The notes under the pieces are model-generated. The model did no database searches. It saw only the letters and a program-made list of their open reading frames with translations, and was not told the DNA's origin. Of a stretch of DNA of 38,008 nucleotides, positions 30,318-37,469 are shown piece after piece; the stretch's first letter is position 1; each line of letters opens with the position of its first letter. The DNA is taken from positions 1 through 38,008 of the forward strand of contig CAJKBH010000032.1 in assembly GCA_905198125.1 (NCBI GenBank), given 5' to 3'. This stretch comes from an uncultured Porphyromonadaceae bacterium. GTDB taxonomy: Bacteria > Bacteroidota > Bacteroidia > Bacteroidales > Muribaculaceae. The position numbers and the translations under genes are program-made.

Positions 30318-31017
30318 GCCGCTTATCTCAATAATATTGCTGTTTTTATTTCCTGTTATAGCAAACGGGAAAGATATTGCATGCTATAAATTAGTAGAGA
30401 CAAGTGAGCCTAATATAAAAATTGGGTCAATTCAATTTGTATCATTTATCGGCGACCAATGCTATGAATCCGATATAAATGGCATAAGCGTGAAAAACGG
30501 TACAATGCGAAGAAATGAGTATCAATCGAATCGTTATACCTCTGTATATAATGGAACTTGCTTCTGTGGAGGTGGAGCAAAATTTGGTTTTAGCCAAGAC
30601 AAAGCTACGCTAACAGTTACATCTAAAAATGGTAAAAAATTCATTTTTAAAAGAGTATCACCACCAAAGGGAGTAACGACATGTTCATTAATACGAACGC
30701 ATTCATCCAATATTCAAAATTCTGAAGATTATAACGGTTATATTTACAATTCTAACTATCCTCCTCAACAGAATAGTAAGAACGGAAATACTACCAATGA
30801 TCATCACAATTCAAGTAATCAGACTCAAAATCGGCGGAAGTGTGTTTATTGCAATGGGACCGGGCAAATTACTAAAGATGACAACGCTCCGGCAAATTTT
30901 GGTATAGAAAAGCCAAAACAACAATGTCAAACATGTGGGAAATGGTATAATCCAAACGTATTTATTCATTATCACCAAAGATGTTCACGTTGCGGTGGTA
31001 CAGGGTATGCGAAATAG
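30301..31017 (+). CDS. Secreted protein with DnaJ-like CxxCxGxG zinc motifs
   Basis: A 238-residue protein with a signal peptide (hydrophobic 8-20, cleavage near VIANG). The first half resembles the previous protein in general style, with an early VSFIGDQCYESD stretch parallel to VYVSGSRCYSAS. An Asn/Gln/Ser-rich linker (about 140-178) leads to a C-terminal zinc module: CVYCNGTGQI, CQTCGKWY and CSRCGGTGYAK. These are the knuckle motifs of the DnaJ zinc finger, here outside the cytoplasm and without a J domain. The partner is unknown. It overlaps the previous gene by 17 bp. Confidence 0.75.
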   Translation: MISFVKPLISIILLFLFPVIANGKDIACYKLVETSEPNIKIGSIQFVSFIGDQCYESDINGISVKNGTMRRNEYQSNRYTSVYNGTCFCGGGAKFGFSQDKATLTVTSKNGKKFIFKRVSPPKGVTTCSLIRTHSSNIQNSEDYNGYIYNSNYPPQQNSKNGNTTNDHHNSSNQTQNRRKCVYCNGTGQITKDDNAPANFGIEKPKQQCQTCGKWYNPNVFIHYHQRCSRCGGTGYAK

Positions 31018-31087
31018 TCTTTGTCTTTTTCTCATAGAATATTTAGGATTAGTTGTTCCTATTTGCATCTTAATTTAGAATCGTAAA

Positions 31088-31134
31088 GTCCCTTCATTCG
31101 CCTTGACGGAAAACTGAGAGGAATATGAAGGGAC
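31088..31134 (+). terminator. Long-loop hairpin after the secreted-protein pair
   Basis: GTCCCTTCAT pairs perfectly with ATGAAGGGAC (10 bp) around a 27-base loop, followed by GTTTTC. It lies 70 bp after the stop codon. Confidence 0.55.
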
Positions 31135-31140
31135 GTTTTC

Positions 31141-31170
31141 AAAAAAGTCAACAACTTGTTGACTTTTTTT
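31141..31170. terminator. Strong intrinsic terminator
   Basis: AAAAAAGTCAACAA is followed, after one base, by its exact reverse complement TTGTTGACTTTTTT and one more T. It works in both directions. Confidence 0.85.
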
Positions 31171-31203
31171 AGTCCATAAACAGTAAGATTACTTAGCCAT
31201 CAT

Positions 31204-31256
31204 GCCGAAAATCGCTCCTGTCTTGCCAAATTTAATAATCTTAAAAGATATAAAGA
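31204..31256. repeat. Right copy of the 54-bp direct repeat
   Basis: It matches 29275-29328 in the same orientation, with a few substitutions and small gaps, and is again followed directly by a hairpin (31257-31292). Confidence 0.8.
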
Positions 31257-31292
31257 GAGGGTGCGGCGGAACGGAAGTTCCGGCACACCCTC
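31257..31292 (-). terminator. Terminator of mdh
   Basis: GAGGGTG/CACCCTC with an inner CGGAAC/GTTCCG pair. On the minus strand it is followed by TCTTTATAT. It lies 74 bp after the mdh stop. Confidence 0.65.
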
Positions 31293-31365
31293 ATCCTCGG
31301 TTGTAATTACTGAGATTTGTTTTCCTTATCTATAGAAAGTCAGCTATAAAAGCTGTCGCACTTCA

Positions 31366-32379
31366 TTAGACGGTCTGCTCGACCATGTAGGGGTTGAGCT
31401 CGCCCCACTTGTCGATGGGAGGCATGATGCCCAGTGCGATGACTTCGTCGCGGAGCTTGCACAGGTGCTTGTAGCTCTGCTCGAGTTCGGCAGCCTCCTC
31501 GGGAGTGCCCTCTACGACCTTGAACGATGCGCCGTTCTTGTCGATGGTGGTCTCCATGGCCATCATGATGTTGTGGAACTTGGCGTCGTTTACATATACG
31601 CCTGCGGGCCAGCGGAATGCGGGGCCACCCATAGCGGCGGCTATCATCTCGATCGACAGATATGCGGGGCTCTGGAACGAGCTGCGGCCGCGAAGTTCGA
31701 TGATGTTCTTGCCACCCTGGATCACGCGTACCTTCATGGCCTCCCATTCATTCTCGGGAAGTGCTTCGGTGCCGATGATCTCGGTCAGAGGCTTGCCGTT
31801 TACCAGCGTGGTGCTTGCGTATACGGCCATCTGCTCGCCGTGACCGCCGTATGTGCGGGAGTTGGTGATCAGATCCGGGGAGATCTTGAACCACTTGGCC
31901 AGCTCGTTGCGCAGACGTGTGCTGTCCAGTGCGGCCAGTGTGGTGACGCAGCCGGGCTTGACGCCGCTGTACAGCAGTGTTACCAGACCGGTGATGTCGG
32001 CGGGGTTGAAGATCACCACGATGTGCTTTACATCGGGGCAATACTTGCGCACGTTCTTACCGAAGTCTTCGGCAATCTTGCAGTTGCCTGCCAGCAGGTC
32101 CTCGCGGGTCATGCCCTCCTTACGGGGTGCGCCGCCGCTCGATACGATGTACTTGGCACCGGTGAAGGCGGTCTCGATGTCGTCGGTATAGGTGATGTTC
32201 ATGCCTTCGAAGCCGCACTGCAGCATTTCCTCGGCAACACCTTTCAGTCCCTTTGCATAGGGATCGTACAGACAGATGTTGGGAGTAAGACGCATCATAA
32301 TGGCGGTCTGGGCCATGTTGGAGCCAATCATGCCGGCTGCGCCGACAATCAGAAGCTTTTCATCTGTGAGAAAATTCAT
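31366..32379 (-). CDS. mdh: Malate dehydrogenase
   Basis: A 337-residue cytoplasmic NAD-dependent enzyme that interconverts malate and oxaloacetate. The nucleotide-binding glycine loop is GAAGMIGSNMAQ (about 14-25). The substrate arginine loop is GGAPRKEGMTREDLL, followed by VIFNPADITGL and the catalytic histidine in YGGHGEQM. The length is slightly above the usual 312-330, as seen in Bacteroidetes forms. It has its own terminator and a promoter overlapping that of radA on the other strand. In a gut Bacteroidales it would act in the reductive branch to fumarate and succinate, upstream of the methylmalonyl-CoA mutase encoded nearby. Confidence 0.93.
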   Translation of the reverse strand: MNFLTDEKLLIVGAAGMIGSNMAQTAIMMRLTPNICLYDPYAKGLKGVAEEMLQCGFEGMNITYTDDIETAFTGAKYIVSSGGAPRKEGMTREDLLAGNCKIAEDFGKNVRKYCPDVKHIVVIFNPADITGLVTLLYSGVKPGCVTTLAALDSTRLRNELAKWFKISPDLITNSRTYGGHGEQMAVYASTTLVNGKPLTEIIGTEALPENEWEAMKVRVIQGGKNIIELRGRSSFQSPAYLSIEMIAAAMGGPAFRWPAGVYVNDAKFHNIMMAMETTIDKNGASFKVVEGTPEEAAELEQSYKHLCKLRDEVIALGIMPPIDKWGELNPYMVEQTV

Positions 32380-32488
32380 GATTAATACTGTTTATTGGGT
32401 TATATTAATATGTTGTGTCTTATTTCATGGCGGTTGTTACGGTCTTCCGTCACAGATATTACACGCTGCGGGGAGGAAAGTTTCAACG

Positions 32489-32522
32489 TTTGTGCAAATT
32501 TAGTAATTTTTTGTTATTTTTG
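32489..32522 (+). promoter_or_regulatory. Promoter of radA
   Basis: TTTG (32489-32492) and TATTTTTG (32515-32522) with a 22 bp spacer, slightly longer than ideal, 17 bp before the ATG at 32540. Confidence 0.6.
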
Positions 32523-32526
32523 CAAC
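32495..32526 (-). promoter_or_regulatory. Promoter of mdh, overlapping the radA promoter
   Basis: On the minus strand GTTG (32526-32523), a 20 bp spacer, then TAAATTTG (32502-32495). It would give a leader of about 110 nt. It occupies the same DNA as the radA promoter, so polymerases at the two starts must compete. Confidence 0.6.
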
Positions 32527-32539
32527 AACAAGATGAGGA

Positions 32540-34123
32540 ATGATGCCTAAGACGAAAACCGTATATTTCTGCAATAATTGCGGATATGAGAGTGCCAAGT
32601 GGCTCGGCAAGTGTCCGGGCTGCGGGGAATGGAACAGTATGGTCGAGGAGAAAGTGTCGGCCAAGGAGAGCAGGGGGGGCAAACGCGGGCTGGTGAAAAG
32701 CTCGCGGCCGGTGAAACTGTCGGAGATAGAGGTGGGCGAGGAGGTGCGCCTCAGGATGCCGAGCGACGAGCTGAACCGCGTACTTGGCGGGGGCCTGGTG
32801 GCGGGAAGCCTCACTCTGATAGGCGGGGAGCCGGGCATAGGCAAGTCGACCCTGCTGCTGCAGAACATCCTGTCGATACGCACGCGCCGCATCCTGTATG
32901 TGTCGGGCGAGGAAAGCGCGGCTCAGCTCAAACTGCGCGCCGACCGTCTCGGCAAGGTATCGGAGAACACCTTCATCCTGTGCGAGACCAACCTCAGCGC
33001 CATCTTCACGCAGATCGAGAACGTGAAGCCGGAGCTGGTGATAGTCGACTCAATCCAGACCGTCATGTCGGACGAGATAGAGTCGGCCGCAGGCAGCGTG
33101 TCGCAGGTGCGCGAATGCGCCGCGTCGTTGCTGCGCTATGCCAAGGAGAGCGGTGTGCCCGTGATATTGGTAGGGCATATTAATAAGGAGGGCTCCATCG
33201 CCGGCCCCAAGGTGCTGGAGCATATCGTGGACACGGTGCTGCAGTTCGAGGGCGACAGGCAGTATCTGTACCGTCTGCTGCGCGCCATCAAGAACCGTTT
33301 CGGCTCCACCAACGAGATAGGCATATACGAGATGGTGTCCAAAGGCTTGCGCGAGGTGAAGAACCCGTCGGAGATGCTGCTGTCGGAAAACCGCGAGGAG
33401 GAGATGAGCGGCATGGCCATCGGCGTTACGATGGAAGGCGTGCGCGCGTTTCTGGTCGAGGTTCAGGCTCTTGTGTCGGGCGCCGCTTACGGTACGCCGC
33501 AGCGCTCCGTTACGGGGTTCGACCAGCGGCGGCTCAACATGCTGTTGGCCGTATTGGAAAAACGTGCGCGCTTCCGTCTCGGGCAGAAAGACGTGTTCCT
33601 GAACATAGCCGGCGGCCTGAAAGTGACCGATCCGGCATTGGACTTAGCTGTGGTGGCCGCCGTGATGTCGTCGAATTTCGACATGTCGCTGCCGCCGCGC
33701 ACGGCTTTCGCCGGCGAGGTGGGCCTGTCGGGCGAGGTGCGCACCGTCACCCGTGTGGAGCAGCGTGTGGCCGAGGCCGAGAAATTAGGATTCAACACCA
33801 TCTACATTCCCAAGGGGAATCTGAAGGGAATGTCACCCAAATTCAAGATCAATGTGGTGGAGGTGGGCAAGGTGCAGGAACTGGTTCAGTCGCTGTTCGG
33901 CAGCGGACGCAACCGTTCTGACGCCGACACCCATCCGACCCGAATAAACCGGAATAAAGATGAGGGAGTGTCGATTGCGGCACTCCCTCGTCGGATAAAA
34001 TACAAAATCAAAAATCAGCTCAGTCAGGCCGGCGTCATTTCTTGGCCGACATGCGTACAGTGCGGGTCAGCGTTCCGGGTTCCTTGCCATCGGGCAGATC
34101 GGCCGCGCTTTCCACAACCTTGA
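32540..34123 (+). CDS. radA: DNA repair protein RadA with unusual C-terminal extension
   Basis: A 527-residue branch-migration ATPase for homologous recombination. It has the C4 zinc finger CNNCGYESAKWLGKCPGCGEW (11-31), Walker A GGEPGIGKSTLL, Walker B LVIVDSIQTV, the RadA signature KNRFGSTNEIG, and a Lon-protease-like C-terminal domain (LDLAVVAAVMSSNF, FAGEVGLSGEVR). The family normally ends at about 450-460 residues, near EVGKVQELVQSLFG (residue 454, base 33900). Here the frame stays open for 73 more codons of low-complexity, basic sequence, passing through a terminator-like hairpin (33962-33989) and overlapping the opposite gene by 89 bp. A TAA lies in the +1 frame at 33945-33947, so a small indel may have removed the old stop; a sequencing error is also possible. 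Confidence 0.93.
   Translation: MMPKTKTVYFCNNCGYESAKWLGKCPGCGEWNSMVEEKVSAKESRGGKRGLVKSSRPVKLSEIEVGEEVRLRMPSDELNRVLGGGLVAGSLTLIGGEPGIGKSTLLLQNILSIRTRRILYVSGEESAAQLKLRADRLGKVSENTFILCETNLSAIFTQIENVKPELVIVDSIQTVMSDEIESAAGSVSQVRECAASLLRYAKESGVPVILVGHINKEGSIAGPKVLEHIVDTVLQFEGDRQYLYRLLRAIKNRFGSTNEIGIYEMVSKGLREVKNPSEMLLSENREEEMSGMAIGVTMEGVRAFLVEVQALVSGAAYGTPQRSVTGFDQRRLNMLLAVLEKRARFRLGQKDVFLNIAGGLKVTDPALDLAVVAAVMSSNFDMSLPPRTAFAGEVGLSGEVRTVTRVEQRVAEAEKLGFNTIYIPKGNLKGMSPKFKINVVEVGKVQELVQSLFGSGRNRSDADTHPTRINRNKDEGVSIAALPRRIKYKIKNQLSQAGVISWPTCVQCGSAFRVPCHRADRPRFPQP
33962..33989. terminator. Terminator-like hairpin inside the extended radA frame
   Basis: GAGGGAGTG pairs with CACTCCCTC (9 bp, 10-base loop). 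On the minus strand it is followed by ATCTTTATT, so it probably terminates the small lipoprotein gene as well. Confidence 0.6.
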
Positions 34124-34502
34124 ATCCGAAGCTGATTACTCCGAAAGCCAGTGTCTTGTCTACCTGAAGCACGTTCATGCGCATGCCTAACAGGAACTTG
34201 CCGGCCGAGAAATCGTCAGTGGCGATTGCGGCGCCGTAGGGAGCGATGACCGAAGTGCCTAACGGATAACCGTCAAGTACGTACGTCACCTCGTTTACGG
34301 CAGCTTGCTTGTTGTCGTTGCCCTTGCAGGTGATACTCTCTATCTTGAGCGTATCGCCCTTGACCACATAGATGGCATCCTCGCCTTCGACGACATTGTC
34401 GAATGTGACAGTTATGTCTACGTCAGGCAGATCGTCGTCGGAATTGCACGATGCCAGAAAGCCCAGAGGCAACAGCAGCAACAGGTAAAGTAATTTTTTC
34501 AT
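34035..34502 (-). CDS. Small lipoprotein of unknown function
   Basis: A 155-residue lipoprotein (signal MKKLLYLLLLLPLGF, lipobox LASC, Cys19, followed by the acidic NSDDDLPD typical of Bacteroidetes surface-export signals). The mature domain is beta-rich (ITVTFDNVVEGEDAIYVVKGDTLKI, AFGVISFGFKVVES). The family is not recognised. It converges on radA and overlaps its extended end by 89 bp. Confidence 0.8.
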   Translation of the reverse strand: MKKLLYLLLLLPLGFLASCNSDDDLPDVDITVTFDNVVEGEDAIYVVKGDTLKIESITCKGNDNKQAAVNEVTYVLDGYPLGTSVIAPYGAAIATDDFSAGKFLLGMRMNVLQVDKTLAFGVISFGFKVVESAADLPDGKEPGTLTRTVRMSAKK

Positions 34503-34636
34503 CTCAGTATCAAATTAGATTAATTGATTATTATTTATGGAACTATATCTTATAACGGTTCCTTGATTTTATAATTATAACAAACATCTATTATAAAAGA
34601 TTAAACGCATAACTCTGTAAATTGCGGAAAAAGTGT

Positions 34637-34644
34637 TATCTTTG
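34637..34644 (+). promoter_or_regulatory. -7 box directly before the FtsE-like gene
   Basis: TATCTTTG ends 4 bp before the ATG at 34649. A weak TCTG (34614-34617) lies 19 bp upstream. If used, the transcript would be leaderless or nearly so. Confidence 0.5.
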
Positions 34645-34648
34645 TGAC

Positions 34649-35398
34649 ATGGAATCGAAAATATACGAAACGATCGACGATGAAGTCGTCGTAACGGATA
34701 CTAAGGCCGGGGGCACCGTCGAGTCCCCGAAAAGCGGCGAACGGCTGGTGGATTACCGTAACGTCACGATAGAGCGTGCCGCCCGCGTGGTGCTGAAAGG
34801 CGTGACGTTCGGCGTGTCGGAAGGAGAGTTCTGTTACCTCACCGGCAAGGTGGGCAGCGGCAAGAGCTCGTTGCTCAAGACCCTTTATGCCGAGGTGAAA
34901 ATACCTGAAGGCGACACGGCGCGTGTGCTGGACTACGACCTGTTGCGGCTGCGCAGCCGTCAGATACCGGGACTGCGCCGCTCGCTGGGCATCGTGTTCC
35001 AGGACTTCCAGCTGCTGCAGGACCGTTCGGCGGCCGCAAACCTGCGCTTCGTGCTGAAGGCCACCGGCTGGAAGTCGAAGGGGGAGATCGAGGATCGCAT
35101 CGAGGAGGTGATGAAGGCCGTGGGAATGGAAAACAAGGCTTACAAGATGCCTCATGAGCTCAGCGGCGGCGAGCAGCAGCGCGTCGTGATAGCCCGCGCA
35201 TTGCTCAACAGCCCCAGGCTGATACTGGCCGACGAGCCTACCGGAAACCTCGATCCGCAGACCGGATACCAGATAGTGGACCTGCTGCACAGACTTTCCG
35301 ACCAGGGCACCGGAGTAATCATGGCCACCCACAACATGCAGATGGTGGAGGATTTTCCCGCCCGAGTGCTCCGTTGCGAAAATAAATCGCTGATTTGA
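34649..35398 (+). CDS. ftsE: FtsE-like ABC transporter ATPase
   Basis: A 249-residue ABC ATPase. It has Walker A LTGKVGSGKSSLL, Q-loop GIVFQDFQLLQD, signature LSGGEQQRVVIARALLN, Walker B LILADEPTGNLD and switch His in MATHNMQM. The sequence between them matches FtsE and LolD-type ATPases; FtsE with FtsX activates cell-wall hydrolases at division. The N-terminus has about 30 acidic residues (MESKIYETIDDEVVVTD) before the ABC fold that FtsE proteins usually lack. No ftsX lies beside it in this window, so the gene name is tentative. Confidence 0.82.
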   Translation: MESKIYETIDDEVVVTDTKAGGTVESPKSGERLVDYRNVTIERAARVVLKGVTFGVSEGEFCYLTGKVGSGKSSLLKTLYAEVKIPEGDTARVLDYDLLRLRSRQIPGLRRSLGIVFQDFQLLQDRSAAANLRFVLKATGWKSKGEIEDRIEEVMKAVGMENKAYKMPHELSGGEQQRVVIARALLNSPRLILADEPTGNLDPQTGYQIVDLLHRLSDQGTGVIMATHNMQMVEDFPARVLRCENKSLI

Positions 35399-35493
35399 TT
35401 CGCGCCGGAGCTTTCCTGGCGTATATTTTATAATTAGTGACGGTTAACGGTCAGATTTTTGCTTAAAAATTTCGTAATGCAGAAATAATTCCA

Positions 35494-35501
35494 TAATTTT
35501 G
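35494..35501 (+). promoter_or_regulatory. -7 box of the mutA-mutB operon
   Basis: TAATTTTG, about 107 bp before the mutA ATG. The -33 region reads only TTCG at 19 bp. The leader would contain two tiny open frames (35509-35523 and 35527-35559) and the direct repeat GCGGGTCTT (twice). Confidence 0.5.
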
Positions 35502-35608
35502 TGACACCATGAAAGCTCCGTAGTAATGCGGGTCTTAATATTACAGCATAATCCGTGATGAGCGGGTCTTGAATTATAGAAAAAATTAGAGAATCAAATA
35601 CCAAACCA

Positions 35609-37468
35609 ATGGCAGAAAAGAAAGAAAAACTGTTCGACATGTTTTCGCCTGTGACCACCGAGGAGTGGAAGGCGAAAATCACAACGGACTTAAAGGGTGC
35701 GGATTTCGACCGTAAACTGGTGTGGCGCACCAACGAGGGGTTCAACGTACAGCCGTTCTATCGACTTGAGGATTTGTCGAAGCTGACCCACCTGGGCAGT
35801 CTTCCCGGCGAATATCCCTACGTTCGCGGCACACGCGCCGACAACGACTGGCTGGTGGCTCAGGCCGTACAGGGCGACACCCCCGAGGCTATGGCCGACC
35901 ATATCCGCCACATCACCGACCGCGGCGTTGAGTCGCTGCGCGTCAAGTTGGGCAAGAATCCCGCCGAGGCCCTGAAGGTGATACTGAAGGACGTGGACCT
36001 GAAAAAGACCGAAGTGAACATCGACTGCTGCCCCGGCAAAGCCGCCGAGGTTGCCGCCGTTCTGGTAGAAATGATCAAGGAAGCAGGAGCCGCCGACGCA
36101 TTCCGCGGAGCCATCAACTACAATCCGTTCCGTCGCTTGCTGAAGCACGGCCTGCCGTTCCCCAAGAACGCCGCGGAGGAGGGCCTGAAAGTTTACGAGG
36201 CCGTCAAGGATGTGAAGGGCCTGCGTTGCTTCGCAGTAGACTCCTATATGCTCAATAACGCCGGAGCGTTCATCACCCAGGAAATGGGCTATGCGCTGGC
36301 CTGGGGTGCCGAATGGCTCACCATGATGACGGAAGCCGGACTCAACGTCGATGAGGTGGCTCAGCGCGTCAAGTTCAACATGGGCATCAGCTCCAACTAC
36401 TTCATGGAGATAGCCAAGTTCCGCGCCGGCCGTATGCTGTGGGCCGAGATTGTGAAGGCTTACGGACCGAAAGAGGAAGACAGCTGCAAGATGTGGGTAC
36501 ACGCACTGACCAGCATGTTCAACCAGACTCTGTACGACTCGCACGTGAACCTGCTGCGCTCCATGACCGAGACCATGTCGGCCGCACTGGCAGGCGTGAA
36601 TTCAATCGAGACACTTCCCTTCGACAGTTGCTATCAGACTCCCGACGAGTTCTCGGAGCGCATAGCACGCAACCAGCAGATCCTGCTGCGCGATGAGTCG
36701 CACCTCAACAAGGTGGTAGACCCTGCCGGAGGTTCATATTATATCGAGACGCTGACCGCCTCCATCGCCGAGCAGGCATGGAAGCTGTTCAACGAGACCG
36801 AGGACGCCGGTGGCTTCGAGGCATTGCTGAAGCAGGGCGAGATCCAGAAGAAAGTGAACGAAAGCGGAACGAAGCGTCATCTCGACGTGGCACGCCGCAA
36901 GGAGAACCTGCTTGGCACCAACCAGTTCCCGAACTTCAACGAGACGGCGCTGCAGAAGGTGCAGGGCGAGAGCTGCGGATGCGGATGCGGCTGTCACCAC
37001 GAGGAGCCGACGGACGGCGCCGTGGAGTGGCTCAACATGGACCGTGCCGCCAGCCAGTTCGAGCAGCTGCGTCTTGACACGGAGCGTTCGGGCAAGCGTC
37101 CCAAGGTGTTCATGCTCACCATCGGCAACCTGGCCATGCGTCTGGCACGCGCCCAGTTCAGCTCCAACTTCTTCGCCTGCGCCGGTTACGAGATAATCGA
37201 CAACATCGGCTTCGAGACGGTGAAGGAAGGCGTAGACGCCGCCATCGCCAAGAACGCCGACGTAGTGGTGCTGTGCAGCAGCGACGACGAGTACGCCCAG
37301 TACGCCCCCGAGGCTTTCAAGGAACTGGACGGCCGCGCCATTTTCGTAGTGGCCGGAGCTCCCGCCTGCATGGACGACCTGAAGGCACAGGGTATCGAGA
37401 ACTTCATCCATGTCAAGGTCAATGTGCTTGACACGTTAGTAGATTTTAACGCCAAACTCCTTAAATAG
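35609..37468 (+). CDS. mutA: Methylmalonyl-CoA mutase small (beta) subunit
   Basis: A 619-residue cytoplasmic subunit of the B12-dependent mutase that interconverts succinyl-CoA and methylmalonyl-CoA in propionate formation. Typical parts are MFSPVTTEEWKAKITTDLKGADFDRKLVWRT near the N-terminus, the barrel segments (GAFITQEMGYALAWGAEWL, FNMGISSNYFMEIAKFRA, DPAGGSYYIETLT) and a C-terminal B12-domain-like fold (VFMLTIGNLAMRLARAQFSSNFFA). The B12-ligand motif D.H..G is absent, as expected for the non-catalytic subunit. An insertion between the two halves (residues 455-466, SCGCGCGCHHEE) is rich in Cys and His. mutB starts 1 bp after the stop. Confidence 0.95.
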   Translation: MAEKKEKLFDMFSPVTTEEWKAKITTDLKGADFDRKLVWRTNEGFNVQPFYRLEDLSKLTHLGSLPGEYPYVRGTRADNDWLVAQAVQGDTPEAMADHIRHITDRGVESLRVKLGKNPAEALKVILKDVDLKKTEVNIDCCPGKAAEVAAVLVEMIKEAGAADAFRGAINYNPFRRLLKHGLPFPKNAAEEGLKVYEAVKDVKGLRCFAVDSYMLNNAGAFITQEMGYALAWGAEWLTMMTEAGLNVDEVAQRVKFNMGISSNYFMEIAKFRAGRMLWAEIVKAYGPKEEDSCKMWVHALTSMFNQTLYDSHVNLLRSMTETMSAALAGVNSIETLPFDSCYQTPDEFSERIARNQQILLRDESHLNKVVDPAGGSYYIETLTASIAEQAWKLFNETEDAGGFEALLKQGEIQKKVNESGTKRHLDVARRKENLLGTNQFPNFNETALQKVQGESCGCGCGCHHEEPTDGAVEWLNMDRAASQFEQLRLDTERSGKRPKVFMLTIGNLAMRLARAQFSSNFFACAGYEIIDNIGFETVKEGVDAAIAKNADVVVLCSSDDEYAQYAPEAFKELDGRAIFVVAGAPACMDDLKAQGIENFIHVKVNVLDTLVDFNAKLLK

Positions 37469-37469
37469 C

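Noticed and set aside
31465..32385. 306-codon plus-strand open frame opposite mdh
   Set aside because: mdh has clear family motifs, promoter and terminator. The opposite frame has no recognisable domain.
35399..35608. Cobalamin riboswitch upstream of mutA
   Set aside because: The mutase uses B12, so I looked for one, but the leader is only about 100 nt and shows no B12-box or the expected multi-stem fold.
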